Shown here: piece after piece, positions 25,173 to 34,153 of the stretch
Position numbering within the stretch: position 1 is the first letter of the stretch
How the letters are laid out: every line of letters starts with the position of its first letter
From: Leptolyngbya sp. BC1307
Lineage (GTDB): Bacteria > Cyanobacteriota > Cyanobacteriia > Phormidesmidales > Phormidesmidaceae
Direction: 5' to 3'
Length of the DNA: 64,000 nt
Assembly (NCBI RefSeq): GCF_002286735.1
Contig: NZ_NRTA01000007.1
Location: forward strand, 62,001 to 126,000
Notes under the pieces: generated by a model
Seen by the model: the letters and a program-made list of their open reading frames with translations, nothing else
The model's database searches: none
Told to the model about the DNA's origin: nothing
Program-made: the position numbers and the translations under genes

Positions 25173-26624
25173 ATGGGCGATCTATCTTCGCAGCCGTCAA
25201 ATACTGAAACGAGTTCACAGCGCTCTCAAGGGCTGGAAGAATTTGGCCAGATTACCAGTGACTTGCATTATCAGCAGGCGATCGCCGCCGTCACTACGCT
25301 AATCAACAAGCTAGATCTCTCCCCCCGCGAGCAGGCTAGTTTGGAAACTGAAATCCACCATCTCCACAGCGTGCTCCACAAGCTGGAAAATCAGGTGGTT
25401 CACATTGCCGTATTTGGCATGGTGGGCCGGGGCAAATCGTCTTTGCTTAATGCGCTGGTCGGTCAGCCTATTTTCCAGACGGGGCCGCTTCATGGCGTGA
25501 CTCAGCAGGCCGAAAGTGTGGCCTGGGCGGCTGAGGCAGATGATCTGGCGTCTGATGTGTATCGGGCGGTGCTCTCTAGCCAGCAGGCTTCACGAGTGGA
25601 GCTGATCGATACGCCGGGCATTGATGAAGTCGATGGGGAGGCGCGACAGGCGATCGCTCAAAAAATCGCTCATCAAGCCGACCTCATCCTCTTTGTGATT
25701 GCAGGCGATCTCACTCAGCTTGAATATACGGCGCTCAGCGAACTGCGACGAGCCGGGAAGCCGATTCTGCTGGTTTTGAATAAGGTCGATCAGTATCCTG
25801 CCTTTGACCGCGAGCAAATTTTGACGACGTTGCGGCAAGACCGCTTAGCCGACCTGCTGCCGTCTGGCAATCTGGTGGCTGCTGCTGCCGCCCCCCTGAT
25901 CACGCAAGCTGCCCGCGCTGCCGACGGCACCCTCACCACGCAAACCGAGCGCGGTACGCCCGATGTCAGCGCCCTGAAGCTAAAGATATTAGAGATCTTG
26001 CAGCGCGAGGGAAAAGCGTTGGTCGCGTTGAACACTCTGCTGTATGCCGATGAGATTAACCAGCAGGTAGTGGCTGAAAAGTTGGCGGTGCGCGATCGCG
26101 CTGCCGATGACACGATTTGGAAAACGGTGATTACCAAATCCATTGCCGTTGCGCTCAATCCGATCACCGTGATCGATCTGCTCAGCGGCGCGGCGATTGA
26201 CATTGCCTTGATTATGGCGCTGGCCCGGCTCTATGGCCTCCAGATGACCCAGCAGGGCGCGGCTCAGCTTTTGCAGAAAATTGCCCTGGCGATGGGTGGG
26301 CTGACCGCTAGCGAACTGGTGATTAGCTTTGGGCTGAGCGGGCTAAAGAGCGTTTTGGCAGCGGCGGCTCTACCGACTGGCGGGCTGACGGCGACGCCCT
26401 ATGTTTCGGTGGCACTGACCCAAGCGGCGGTTTCGGGGGTGTCTACCTATGCGATCGCCCAGGTCACCAAAACTTACCTGGCTAACGGCGCGACCTGGGG
26501 AACGGGCAGCCCTAAAGCCGTCGTCGCCGATATTCTCAGCGACTTGGACGAAGACTCGATCATGAGCCAAATTCGCAGCGAACTCACCGCCCGGCTCGAC
26601 CTTAAAGCCCACTGGCAGCGGTAG
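25173..26624 (+). CDS. Membrane-associated GTPase with DUF697-like C-terminus
   Basis: Era/Der-type GTPase of about 483 aa. The P-loop GMVGRGKSS is at about residues 82-90, switch II is DTPGID, and G4 is LVLNKVDQ. The C-terminal third is hydrophobic (KSIAVALNPITVIDLLSGAAIDIALIM and on) and resembles the DUF697 membrane domain that often follows such GTPases in cyanobacteria. The ATG at 25173 is preferred; a GTG at 25092 lies inside a small hairpin and would add 27 odd residues. The gene overlaps convergent miaA by 23 bp at its 3' end. The cellular role is unknown. Confidence 0.85.
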   Translation: MGDLSSQPSNTETSSQRSQGLEEFGQITSDLHYQQAIAAVTTLINKLDLSPREQASLETEIHHLHSVLHKLENQVVHIAVFGMVGRGKSSLLNALVGQPIFQTGPLHGVTQQAESVAWAAEADDLASDVYRAVLSSQQASRVELIDTPGIDEVDGEARQAIAQKIAHQADLILFVIAGDLTQLEYTALSELRRAGKPILLVLNKVDQYPAFDREQILTTLRQDRLADLLPSGNLVAAAAAPLITQAARAADGTLTTQTERGTPDVSALKLKILEILQREGKALVALNTLLYADEINQQVVAEKLAVRDRAADDTIWKTVITKSIAVALNPITVIDLLSGAAIDIALIMALARLYGLQMTQQGAAQLLQKIALAMGGLTASELVISFGLSGLKSVLAAAALPTGGLTATPYVSVALTQAAVSGVSTYAIAQVTKTYLANGATWGTGSPKAVVADILSDLDEDSIMSQIRSELTARLDLKAHWQR

Positions 26625-27564
26625 ATTGAACAAACTGATCGACGCGCTGCAACACCTGTTCTTTTAAGGCGGGGCCATCAGCAGCAAACCACTCAATGCG
26701 CGGATCTTTGCGAAACCAGGTGCGCTGACGTTTGGCAAATTGGCAGGTGTGCTGCACTATCTGCTCAATGGCCGCATCCAGTGAGATATCGCCGGCTAGA
26801 TGCTGCTGCAACTCTGCGTAGCCCAAGGTTTTTAGTAGGGGCAATGCCGATCCGTATTTTTCAATCAGCCAGGCAACTTCATCGACTAGCCCTGCTGCCA
26901 CCATCTGGCGAGTGCGGGTGACGATACGCGATCGCAATACATCCGGCTCGCAGCTCAGTCCGATGTATAAGACCGGATAGCTCGGTGGGTCTTCCCCCTG
27001 CTGGCTAGAGATCGTTTGCCCGGTGACGTAGTAAACTTCCAGCGCTCTCAGCGTTCGCACCGAGTCGTTTGGGTGAATGCGATCGCTCGCAACCGGATCT
27101 ACCTGATGTAAAAGGGCATGACAGTGGGACTGGCCGAGGTTGGTCAGCTGCGATCTCAGACCCAAATCAGGCGGTACTCGGGGTATTTTTAGTCCTTTGG
27201 CGATCGCGTCTACATACAGCCCTGTACCGCCGACTAAGAGGGGGAGGCGATCGCCCCGCTGATGCATTTGTGCTATTACCCCTTGAGCCTGCTGCTGATA
27301 GCCAGCGACCGTCAGCGTCTCCGTCGGGTCACAGACATCGACAAAATAGTGAGGCACCTGCTGGCGATCCTGCAGTGATGGCTTAGCTGTGCCAATGTCA
27401 AACTCCCGGTAAACCTGCCGGGAATCGGCGCTGAGAATAGCGGCGGGCCACTGATGTGCAAGGGCCATAGCCAGCCCAGACTTACCCACAGCCGTCGGCC
27501 CGACGACTATAATTAAAGATGGTACAAAGGAACTATTTAGCAAGCGGTCACAGCAATAATTCAC
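26602..27564 (-). CDS. miaA: tRNA dimethylallyltransferase MiaA
   Basis: 320-aa enzyme transferring dimethylallyl to the N6 of A37 in tRNAs reading UNN codons. It has the P-loop VVGPTAVGKSGLA, the signature SADSRQVYREFDIGTAKP, GGTGLYVDAI and the C-terminal QRTWFRKDPRIEWF. The first ATG is kept; it adds about 13 residues before the first strand, and the residue just before PSLIIVVG is coded by GTA, so it cannot start there. Its last 23 bp overlap the 3' end of the convergent GTPase gene. Confidence 0.95.
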   Translation of the reverse strand: MNYCCDRLLNSSFVPSLIIVVGPTAVGKSGLAMALAHQWPAAILSADSRQVYREFDIGTAKPSLQDRQQVPHYFVDVCDPTETLTVAGYQQQAQGVIAQMHQRGDRLPLLVGGTGLYVDAIAKGLKIPRVPPDLGLRSQLTNLGQSHCHALLHQVDPVASDRIHPNDSVRTLRALEVYYVTGQTISSQQGEDPPSYPVLYIGLSCEPDVLRSRIVTRTRQMVAAGLVDEVAWLIEKYGSALPLLKTLGYAELQQHLAGDISLDAAIEQIVQHTCQFAKRQRTWFRKDPRIEWFAADGPALKEQVLQRVDQFVQSTAASGL

Positions 27565-27693
27565 CTAATATATAAGAGAAGGTAGCCGAGGGTGGAGACG
27601 GGGGTGATTGCTACGGAGTCAAAAAGGCGACTATGAACCCATTTTAGGAAGCTCGCTGAAACCGCTCTAAAATCGCTTTCAACGCCTTTATGC

Positions 27694-27699
27694 TAGAAT
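27694..27699 (+). promoter_or_regulatory. Candidate extended -10 box for gyrB
   Basis: TAGAAT preceded by TGC (TGnTAGAAT) in the 291-bp gyrB leader, about 155 bp before the ATG. No clear -35 element is visible. Candidate only; the long leader has no other recognised element. Confidence 0.35.
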
Positions 27700-27855
27700 C
27701 CGTAGGCAAGATATCATTTAGTCGGCTCAGAACGGCCTTGTAGAGCTTTTCTCAATCAGCCCAAAAGCGACCCGAGCAGCAGGCTCAAAAAGTAAACCTC
27801 AGCCAGACGACAGGCTAAAGAAGAGCGGTCACCACTGACCTCAGGAGAAGATTGT

Positions 27856-29793
27856 ATGGCAAATAGCTACGGCGCTCAGCAGATTCAGGTTTTAGAAGGG
27901 CTCGAACCTGTTCGCAAGCGGCCAGGAATGTACATCGGCAGCACAGGGCCTAGAGGGCTGCATCATCTGGTGTACGAAGTTGTTGACAATGCCGTCGATG
28001 AAGCCTTGGCGGGCCACTGTAAGCACATCACCGCCTCGCTGAACGCAGACGGTTCGGTCACTGTCATTGATGACGGGCGCGGCATTCCCACCGATATTCA
28101 CCCGTCTACCGGCAAGTCAGCGTTAGAAACGGTACTGACGGTGCTGCACGCAGGCGGTAAGTTTGGCGGCGATAGCGGCTACAAGGTGTCGGGCGGCCTG
28201 CACGGTGTCGGCGTCTCGGTAGTCAATGCCCTCTCTGAGTGGGTAGAGGTCACCGTCTGGCGCGAGGGCAATATCCATACGCAGCGGTTTGAACAAGGCA
28301 ACCCCATTGGCAGCCTCAAGACCGAGAAGGGCAACAGCCGCACGGGTACCCAAGTCGTCTTCAAACCCGACGCTACCATTTTTACTCACACCGTCGAGTT
28401 TGATTACGATACGCTCGCTAGCCGCCTGCGGGAGCTAGCCTACCTGAATGCGGGCGTAGATATCACTTTTACTGATTTCCGCCTGGAGCTGATCAAGGCC
28501 AAGCAGCCCCGAGTCTCTAGCTACTGCTACGAAGGTGGCATTAAAGAATACGTTGAATACATCAACAGTGGCAAAGAGCCGCTGCACCCCGACGTTATCT
28601 ACGTTAATTCTGATAAAAACGGCGTGCAGGTTGAGGCGGCTTTGCAGTGGTGTAGCGATGCCTTTTCCGATAATCTCCTGGGCTTTGCCAACAATATTCG
28701 CACGGTTGATGGTGGCACTCACTTAGAAGGGCTTAAGGCCGTGCTCACCCGCACGCTGAACGTATTTGCCCGCAAGCGTAAGAAGCGTAAAGACACCGAG
28801 TCAAATATGGCCGGGGAGAATATTCGCGAGGGCCTGACGGCAGTGGTGTCGGTGAAGGTGCCCGACCCAGAATTTGAGGGCCAGACCAAGACCAAACTGG
28901 GCAATACCGAAGTGCGGGGTATCGTTGACTCTCTAGTCGGCGAAGCGCTCTCTGAGTATTTGGACTTTAACCCCAGCGTAGCCGATGCCATTTTAGAAAA
29001 GGCCATTCAGGCGTTTAATGCGGCAGAAGCGGCAAAGAAAGCGCGTGATCTGGTGCGCCGTAAGTCGGTATTAGAGTCTTCTACTCTGCCGGGCAAGCTA
29101 GCTGACTGCAGCTCGCGCGATCCGAGTGAATCGGAGATCTTCATCGTTGAGGGCGACTCTGCTGGCGGTAGTGCGAAGCAGGGGCGCGATCGCCGCTTTC
29201 AAGCCATCTTGCCGCTGCGAGGCAAAATTCTCAACATTGAGAAAACCGACGACTCCAAAATCTACAAAAACAACGAAGTGCAGTCGCTGATCACGGCGCT
29301 GGGCCTCGGCATCAAGGGCGAAGAGTTTGACCCGGCCAATCTGCGCTATCACCGCATTTGTCTAATGACCGATGCCGATGTAGATGGCTCGCACATCCGT
29401 ACGCTGCTGCTGACCTTTTTCTATCGCTATCAGCGCGATCTCGTTGACCAGGGCTATATCTACATCGCCTGCCCACCGCTGTACAAGCTAGAGCGAGGCC
29501 GTAACCACACCTACTGCTACAGCGAGCGCGAGCTGCAAGACGGGATTGCGGCCATGCCTGCCAACGCCAAGTACAACATACAGCGCTTTAAGGGCTTAGG
29601 CGAGATGATGCCGCAGCAGCTGTGGGATACGACGATGAACCCGGATTCGCGCACGCTGAAGCGGATAGAGATTGAAGATGCGGCAGAAGCTGATCGGATC
29701 TTTACGGTGCTGATGGGCGATCGCGTTGCCCCCCGTCGTGAATTCATCGAAACCTACGGCCCCCGGCTCAATATGGCCGATCTGGACATCTAA
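27856..29793 (+). CDS. gyrB: DNA gyrase subunit B
   Basis: 645-aa ATPase subunit of DNA gyrase. The GHKL ATPase motifs are [19 protein letters not shown] and [16 protein letters not shown]. The TOPRIM domain has [15 protein letters not shown] (from about residue 431) and [13 protein letters not shown] (about 504). The C-terminal end has FKGLGEMMP. There is no intein or large insertion; the length matches the short GyrB class. A good ribosome site (caggagaaga) precedes the ATG, and a strong terminator follows. Confidence 0.98.
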   Translation: MANSYGAQQIQVLEGLEPVRKRPGMYIGSTGPRGLHHLVYEVVDNAVDEALAGHCKHITASLNADGSVTVIDDGRGIPTDIHPSTGKSALETVLTVLHAGGKFGGDSGYKVSGGLHGVGVSVVNALSEWVEVTVWREGNIHTQRFEQGNPIGSLKTEKGNSRTGTQVVFKPDATIFTHTVEFDYDTLASRLRELAYLNAGVDITFTDFRLELIKAKQPRVSSYCYEGGIKEYVEYINSGKEPLHPDVIYVNSDKNGVQVEAALQWCSDAFSDNLLGFANNIRTVDGGTHLEGLKAVLTRTLNVFARKRKKRKDTESNMAGENIREGLTAVVSVKVPDPEFEGQTKTKLGNTEVRGIVDSLVGEALSEYLDFNPSVADAILEKAIQAFNAAEAAKKARDLVRRKSVLESSTLPGKLADCSSRDPSESEIFIVEGDSAGGSAKQGRDRRFQAILPLRGKILNIEKTDDSKIYKNNEVQSLITALGLGIKGEEFDPANLRYHRICLMTDADVDGSHIRTLLLTFFYRYQRDLVDQGYIYIACPPLYKLERGRNHTYCYSERELQDGIAAMPANAKYNIQRFKGLGEMMPQQLWDTTMNPDSRTLKRIEIEDAAEADRIFTVLMGDRVAPRREFIETYGPRLNMADLDI

Positions 29794-29840
29794 GCAGCCT
29801 TTCTCAGCCATCGGCGCTCTCAGATATCCAAATTTCACCG

Positions 29841-29888
29841 ACTCCTCTTACTGACTCAGCCTTTTACTGACTCAGTGAGAGGAGTTTT
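29841..29888 (+). terminator. Terminator after gyrB
   Basis: A 19-bp stem with one mismatch (arms beginning ACTCCTCTTACTGAC and ending GAGAGGAGT) and a 7-nt loop, followed by TTTT. It is a clear rho-independent terminator about 48 nt after the gyrB stop. Confidence 0.88.
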
Positions 29889-30106
29889 GCTGTCATCAGT
29901 GCTAGCCCAACATAAAAAAATGTTGCGACATCTTTCTCTCGGTAGAGCTAGCCCTCTAAGCTTTAAATCAGACGACATCACTCGGCGCTTGCTCTCCAGC
30001 TCTGTGCCCATACTGTAGGCCCGCTGTAGCAGCGTTTTGAGAGAGAGAGGCCACTTGAGCAGTGGACAAATTCTAGTTTTTCCTAAGTTAGAGATATTTT
30101 AAGAAC
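29889..30106. other. ho1 upstream region
   Basis: 218 bp between the gyrB terminator and ho1 (313 bp from the gyrB stop). It holds a small hairpin (CAACAT-A6-ATGTTG, 29908-29925). AT-rich sequence lies directly before ho1. The ho1 promoter must be here; I cannot fix its elements. Confidence 0.4.
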
Positions 30107-30823
30107 ATGAGCAATAATTTAGCGACCCAGCTCCGTGAGGGCACTAAAAAAGCCCACACTATGGCCGAAAACGTCGGATTTGTTCGATGCTTTTTGCGTG
30201 GTGTGGTCGAGAAGAAGTCCTACCGCAAGCTAGTGGGTAACTTTTACTTTATCTACTGTGCTATGGAAGAGGAGCTAGAGAAGCACAAGAACCATCCCAT
30301 CGTCAGCAAGGTGTACTTTCCTGAGCTGAACCGCAAAGCTAGTCTAGAAGAGGATCTGGGCTTTTACTACGGCAGCGGCTGGCGCGAACAGATCGCCTTG
30401 TCAAAGGGCGGACGCAAGTATGTAGACCGCATCCGCGAAATTTCAGCGACTCAGCCAGAGCTGCTAGTGGGGCACTCCTACACTCGCTATCTGGGCGATC
30501 TCTCCGGTGGCCAAATTCTTAAGACGATTTCTCAAAGAGCGATGAACCTATCGGGTAGCGATGGCGTTGCCTTTTATGAGTTTCCGACCATCGAAGATGA
30601 GAAAGCCTTTAAAGATCAGTACCGGGCTTCTCTCAGCGAGGCCCCTGTGGACGATGCTACCGCAGACGCTATTGTCGAAGAGGCTAACGACGCCTTCGGT
30701 CTGAATATGGAGCTGTTCCAGGAGCTAGAAGGCAATCTGGTGAAGGCAATCGGCGTCATGCTGTTTAATAGCCTCACGGGCGGTCGTCGTCGGGGTAGCA
30801 CTGAGCTGGCTACCGAGGGCTAG
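30107..30823 (+). CDS. ho1: Haem oxygenase (biliverdin-producing)
   Basis: 238-aa ferredoxin-dependent haem oxygenase opening haem to biliverdin IX-alpha, Fe and CO, the first step towards phycocyanobilin. The proximal haem ligand is His17 (KKAHTMAEN) and the distal glycine-rich helix is RYLGDLSGGQILK. The FYFIYCAMEEELEKH segment is typical of cyanobacterial HO1. The length is normal. It is single-gene, with an upstream gap of 313 bp and a strong terminator downstream. No bilin reductase gene is in the window. Confidence 0.97.
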   Translation: MSNNLATQLREGTKKAHTMAENVGFVRCFLRGVVEKKSYRKLVGNFYFIYCAMEEELEKHKNHPIVSKVYFPELNRKASLEEDLGFYYGSGWREQIALSKGGRKYVDRIREISATQPELLVGHSYTRYLGDLSGGQILKTISQRAMNLSGSDGVAFYEFPTIEDEKAFKDQYRASLSEAPVDDATADAIVEEANDAFGLNMELFQELEGNLVKAIGVMLFNSLTGGRRRGSTELATEG

Positions 30824-30876
30824 TCTCTGCCCTGCACAATTATCTATTCCTGAGTGTCTCCGATTATCTATGTATT

Positions 30877-30909
30877 GAGGTTGCCTATAGTGGGTGACCT
30901 CTTTTTTTA
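30877..30909 (+). terminator. Terminator after ho1
   Basis: The stem gaggttgcc/gggtgacctc (9 bp with G-U pairs) with a short loop is followed directly by seven T. It lies about 55 nt beyond the ho1 stop. Confidence 0.85.
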
Positions 30910-31012
30910 TCAGCCTGTAGAACCAGTCTCTTAAGACGGGTCTATCGACTGATTGAAAGCCTAGTGCGACAGGCCCTAAGATGACGACTGCACTAAAACG
31001 TAAGGTGAAAGC

Positions 31013-31555
31013 ATGGTGAAGATTGTAGGCATTGGCGGTAGCCTGAGAACGGACTCCTACAGCATGCAGGCGCTGCATATTGCCGCTGAGCGGGCAAAAG
31101 ATTTGGGAGCAGCGGTTGAAGTTTTAGACTTGAAGGAAATGAACCTGCCTTTTTGCGATGGCGGCAGTGACTACCCGGACTATCCGGATGTAGAAGTCTT
31201 ACAAACGGCAGTCAAAGCAGCGGACGCGCTGCTTTTATCGACTCCTGAGTACCACGGCAGCGTTAGCGGCGTGATTAAAAATGCGCTGGATCTGATGAGC
31301 TTTGAGCAGCTCAGCGGTAAAGTCACTGGCTTTATCAGCGTGCTCGGGGGGCAGCCTAACAGCAATGCGCTCAACGATATGAGAGTGATTATGCGGTGGG
31401 TTCACGCCTGGTCGATTCCTGAGCAGATCGCCATTGGCCAAGCCTGGAATGCTTTTGATAGTGAAGGGCAGCTAAAAGACGAAAAGCTCTCGCAGCGGTT
31501 CGACGAGTTTGCTAAAAGCCTGGTAGAGAATACAAAGAAGCTAAAGGATCTGTAG
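31013..31555 (+). CDS. NAD(P)H-dependent FMN reductase
   Basis: 180-aa flavodoxin-like reductase. The FMN phosphate loop is GIGGSLRTDSYSM near the N-terminus. TPEYHGSVSGVIKNALD is the signature of the NADPH-dependent FMN reductase/ChrR/azoreductase group, and GGQPNSNALNDMR follows. The substrate (quinone, chromate, flavin or azo dye) cannot be told from sequence. It is forward, 189 bp after ho1 and beyond a strong terminator, so transcribed separately. It converges with the potassium transporter gene. Confidence 0.9.
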   Translation: MVKIVGIGGSLRTDSYSMQALHIAAERAKDLGAAVEVLDLKEMNLPFCDGGSDYPDYPDVEVLQTAVKAADALLLSTPEYHGSVSGVIKNALDLMSFEQLSGKVTGFISVLGGQPNSNALNDMRVIMRWVHAWSIPEQIAIGQAWNAFDSEGQLKDEKLSQRFDEFAKSLVENTKKLKDL

Positions 31556-31585
31556 CGTCATTGGGCTAGGCGGCTGTCTGACACG

Positions 31586-32920
31586 TTAGCCGGTGAGCAG
31601 GTCTTCTTCTGGATAGTGAATGGCGCTGGGGCTGGGGTCACCTAAAATGGCGGCCATCAGCAGCAGAATGCCCACCCGGCCAATGTACATCGTGACGATG
31701 AGAAATAGCTGACCGAGCGTAGACAAGTCGGCGGTAATACCCGTTGAAAGGCCGACTGTCGCAAAGGCTGACACTGACTCAAACAGAAGGTTGATGAAAG
31801 ATACGGTGGGATCGGTAACGGAGATACAGGTCGTAATGATCACAACGCTCATGACCGAAGCCACGACAACCGACAGCGCTTTTAGAACTCGCAGCATCGG
31901 GATCTGACGCTGATAGCAGTTGACTTCTTCCTTGCCTCTGAGAGCCGTGCGGGTGCAGACGAGCAGAATGCGTAAGGTGGTGGTTTTGATGCCGCCGCCA
32001 GTACTGCCCGGGCTGGCCCCGACGAACATTAGAGCGATCGCCATAAATAAAGAACTCGCTTCCATCTTGCCAATATCAATCGAATTAAACCCGGCGGTGC
32101 GGGTAATCACCGACTGAAAACCCGCTAGCAGAATCTGAGTCCCAAAGCTTTCGCCTGCTAGCGTATCGGGATTGTCAAACTCGATGAGTAAAAAGGCGAC
32201 CGTGCCCAGCAGCAGCAAGAATAGCGTCGTACTGGTGACAATTTTGAAATGCAGCGAAAAGACAGTGCGATCTTGACGCAGACGCAGGCGATCGCGTACC
32301 CACATAAACGCCTCCATAATCACCTGGTAGCCAATCCCCCCGACAATCACCAGCACCGAAATCACCGCTATTGGCCAGGCATCTTCGGCATACTGCACCA
32401 GACTGTCAGAAAATAGGCTAAATCCAGCATTGTTGAAAGCGCTAACGCTGTGAAAAATAGCGAGCCACAGCGCTTGCCCGAAGCTAAACTGCTTAGTAAA
32501 AGTCAGCAGCAGACAAAATGCCCCTGTCAGCTCAAAAATCAGCGTCATCGAAATAATAGAAATCAAAAGGACTTTTACATTCGATAGCTCAGAGGTTTCC
32601 ATCGCCTGCTGAATTGCCAGCCGATCTTTAAGTCCCAACCGGCGACCGATCAGCAGCAGCAGCAATGTGGTCGCTGTCATATAGCCCAATCCCCCGAGCT
32701 GAATCAGCAGCAGCACAATACCCTGACCAAACGGCGAAAAATAGGTGCCCGTATCCACCACAATCAGCCCGGTCACACAGACTGCTGAAGTCGCCGTAAA
32801 TAGAGCAACTAGCGGCTGATTCCATTCACCGGTGGCAGTCGCTAGTGGCAGCATCAACAGCAGCGTACCAATCACAATTAAAGTCAAAAAGCCAATGCAA
32901 ATTGTTCTAGGAACCGTCAT
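31586..32920 (-). CDS. ktrB: KtrB/TrkH-type potassium uptake membrane subunit
   Basis: 444-aa polytopic K+ translocating subunit. It shows four M1-P-M2 repeats, with selectivity-filter-like loops around TATSAVCVTGL, SVSAFNNAGFSLF, VITRTAGFNSID and SVSAFATVGLSTG. The conserved pore glycines lie in those loops. The shortness of the N-terminus and the overall size fit KtrB more than TrkH. KtrB normally works with the cytoplasmic nucleotide-binding ring KtrA, which is not in the window. It is divergent from the tocopherol methyltransferase gene. Confidence 0.9.
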   Translation of the reverse strand: MTVPRTICIGFLTLIVIGTLLLMLPLATATGEWNQPLVALFTATSAVCVTGLIVVDTGTYFSPFGQGIVLLLIQLGGLGYMTATTLLLLLIGRRLGLKDRLAIQQAMETSELSNVKVLLISIISMTLIFELTGAFCLLLTFTKQFSFGQALWLAIFHSVSAFNNAGFSLFSDSLVQYAEDAWPIAVISVLVIVGGIGYQVIMEAFMWVRDRLRLRQDRTVFSLHFKIVTSTTLFLLLLGTVAFLLIEFDNPDTLAGESFGTQILLAGFQSVITRTAGFNSIDIGKMEASSLFMAIALMFVGASPGSTGGGIKTTTLRILLVCTRTALRGKEEVNCYQRQIPMLRVLKALSVVVASVMSVVIITTCISVTDPTVSFINLLFESVSAFATVGLSTGITADLSTLGQLFLIVTMYIGRVGILLLMAAILGDPSPSAIHYPEEDLLTG

Positions 32921-33105
32921 GATGAGTAGCTGTAGAGGCGATCAGTAACGAAAGGACTGCATCAGGCTCGGAAGATGATGCCGAAGACGACAGAGGATAT
33001 GCCGACGTGGGTCTGCATGTTCCATCATGACGGGTAATGCCGCATACTCTACCCTAATTAAGCAACCTACTCCATAGCGCCAAACGCAGGGCAGATAAAG
33101 GCACC

Positions 33106-33990
33106 ATGACGATACCGCTAACCCAGAGAATTCAGAAATTTTACGACACCTCTTCGCCACTGTGGGAGCGCACCTGGGGTGAGCATATGCACCACGGCTA
33201 CTACGGCGCTAACGGTCAGCATAAAAAAGACCGCCGTCAGGCCCAGATTGATCTAATCGAAGAACTGCTGAAGTGGGCTAACGTCCAGTCGGCACAAACC
33301 ATTCTCGATGTCGGCTGCGGCATTGGTGGCAGCACGCTCTATTTAGCCCAAAAGTTTACCGCTCAAGCTATAGGGATCACCTTGAGCCCGGTACAGGCCC
33401 AGCGAGCCAGCCAACGAGCCCCCGAACAGGGGATGGCGCTACAGCCTTGGGAACATCTCAACGAAGCAGCGGCTCCAGCCGTGAGTTTTCAGGTGGCCGA
33501 TGCACTGGCGACGCCTTTCCCGGACAGCGCCTTCGACTTTATCTGGTCGATGGAGAGCGGTGAGCATATGCCAGACAAGCAAGCCTTTTTGCAAGAGTGC
33601 TACCGGCAGCTCAAGCCAGGCGGCACGTTCTTGATGGCGACCTGGTGCCACCGGCCTACCCATACGCTAGCGGGCGCACTTACCCGCAGCGAGCAGCAGC
33701 ACCTTGACTGGCTTTACAGCCTCTATCATTTGCCCTATGTAATTTCGCTGCCGACCTATGGCGAATTAGCCACAGACATTGGGTTTACAGACCTGAAGAT
33801 GGCAGACTGGTCGCCGCAGGTAGAATTTTTCTGGCAAGATGTGGTGCGCTCGGCGCTTAGCCCCAAGGTGCTGGCAGGTATTTTACAAGCCGGTTCAGAA
33901 ACCATTCGGGGGACGGCGGCGATCGCCCTGATGACCACCGGATTCAGCCGAGGACTCATCCGCTACGGGCTGCTATGCGGCACTAAATGA
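33106..33990 (+). CDS. Gamma-tocopherol methyltransferase-type SAM methyltransferase
   Basis: 294-aa class I SAM methyltransferase very like cyanobacterial gamma-tocopherol methyltransferases. It has GEHMHHGYYG near residue 25, then DRRQAQIDLIEELL. SAM motif I is LDVGCGIGGSTLYLA, and GITLSPVQAQRA, WSMESGEHMPDK and FLMATWCHRP follow. The family makes alpha-tocopherol, a thylakoid antioxidant. Unlike some relatives it lacks an N-terminal membrane anchor. Other quinone methyltransferases are possible but fit less well. It is followed by a 14-bp tandem duplication. Confidence 0.85.
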   Translation: MTIPLTQRIQKFYDTSSPLWERTWGEHMHHGYYGANGQHKKDRRQAQIDLIEELLKWANVQSAQTILDVGCGIGGSTLYLAQKFTAQAIGITLSPVQAQRASQRAPEQGMALQPWEHLNEAAAPAVSFQVADALATPFPDSAFDFIWSMESGEHMPDKQAFLQECYRQLKPGGTFLMATWCHRPTHTLAGALTRSEQQHLDWLYSLYHLPYVISLPTYGELATDIGFTDLKMADWSPQVEFFWQDVVRSALSPKVLAGILQAGSETIRGTAAIALMTTGFSRGLIRYGLLCGTK

Positions 33991-34000
33991 GAGCGATCGC

Positions 34001-34028
34001 AATCTCTGAACGCAATTCTCTGAACGCA
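34001..34028. repeat. 14-bp tandem duplication after the tocopherol methyltransferase gene
   Basis: Two copies of a(a/t)tctctgaacgca with one mismatch, starting 11 nt after the methyltransferase stop codon. Confidence 0.8.
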
Positions 34029-34040
34029 ACATCCGACCAA

Positions 34041-34082
34041 ACTACAAAAAGCTCCCGACTGAGCACAGGCCAGCCGAGAGCT
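34041..34082 (-). terminator. Terminator of the SLH/DUF3747 gene
   Basis: Read on the minus strand, a 12-bp stem (AGCTCTCGGCTG/CAGTCGGGAGCT, using two G-U pairs) with a 9-nt loop is followed by TTTTTG. Pairing is fully compatible only on the minus strand, so it serves the SLH gene rather than the convergent methyltransferase gene. Confidence 0.8.
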
Positions 34083-34099
34083 TTGTTGCAAGAGGATTT

Positions 34100-34125
34100 A
34101 TTGAACTTTTAGATTGAACTTTTAG
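34100..34125. repeat. 13-bp tandem duplication after the SLH gene
   Basis: Two perfect copies of attgaacttttag, 28 nt beyond the stop of the SLH/DUF3747 gene and just before its terminator. Confidence 0.9.
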
Positions 34126-34153
34126 TCCGGGAACATCAGCTATCCTGGCTGAT

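Noticed and set aside
32942-33160. 72-codon frame between ktrB and the methyltransferase gene
   Set aside because: It runs antisense into the real methyltransferase start and has no recognisable features.
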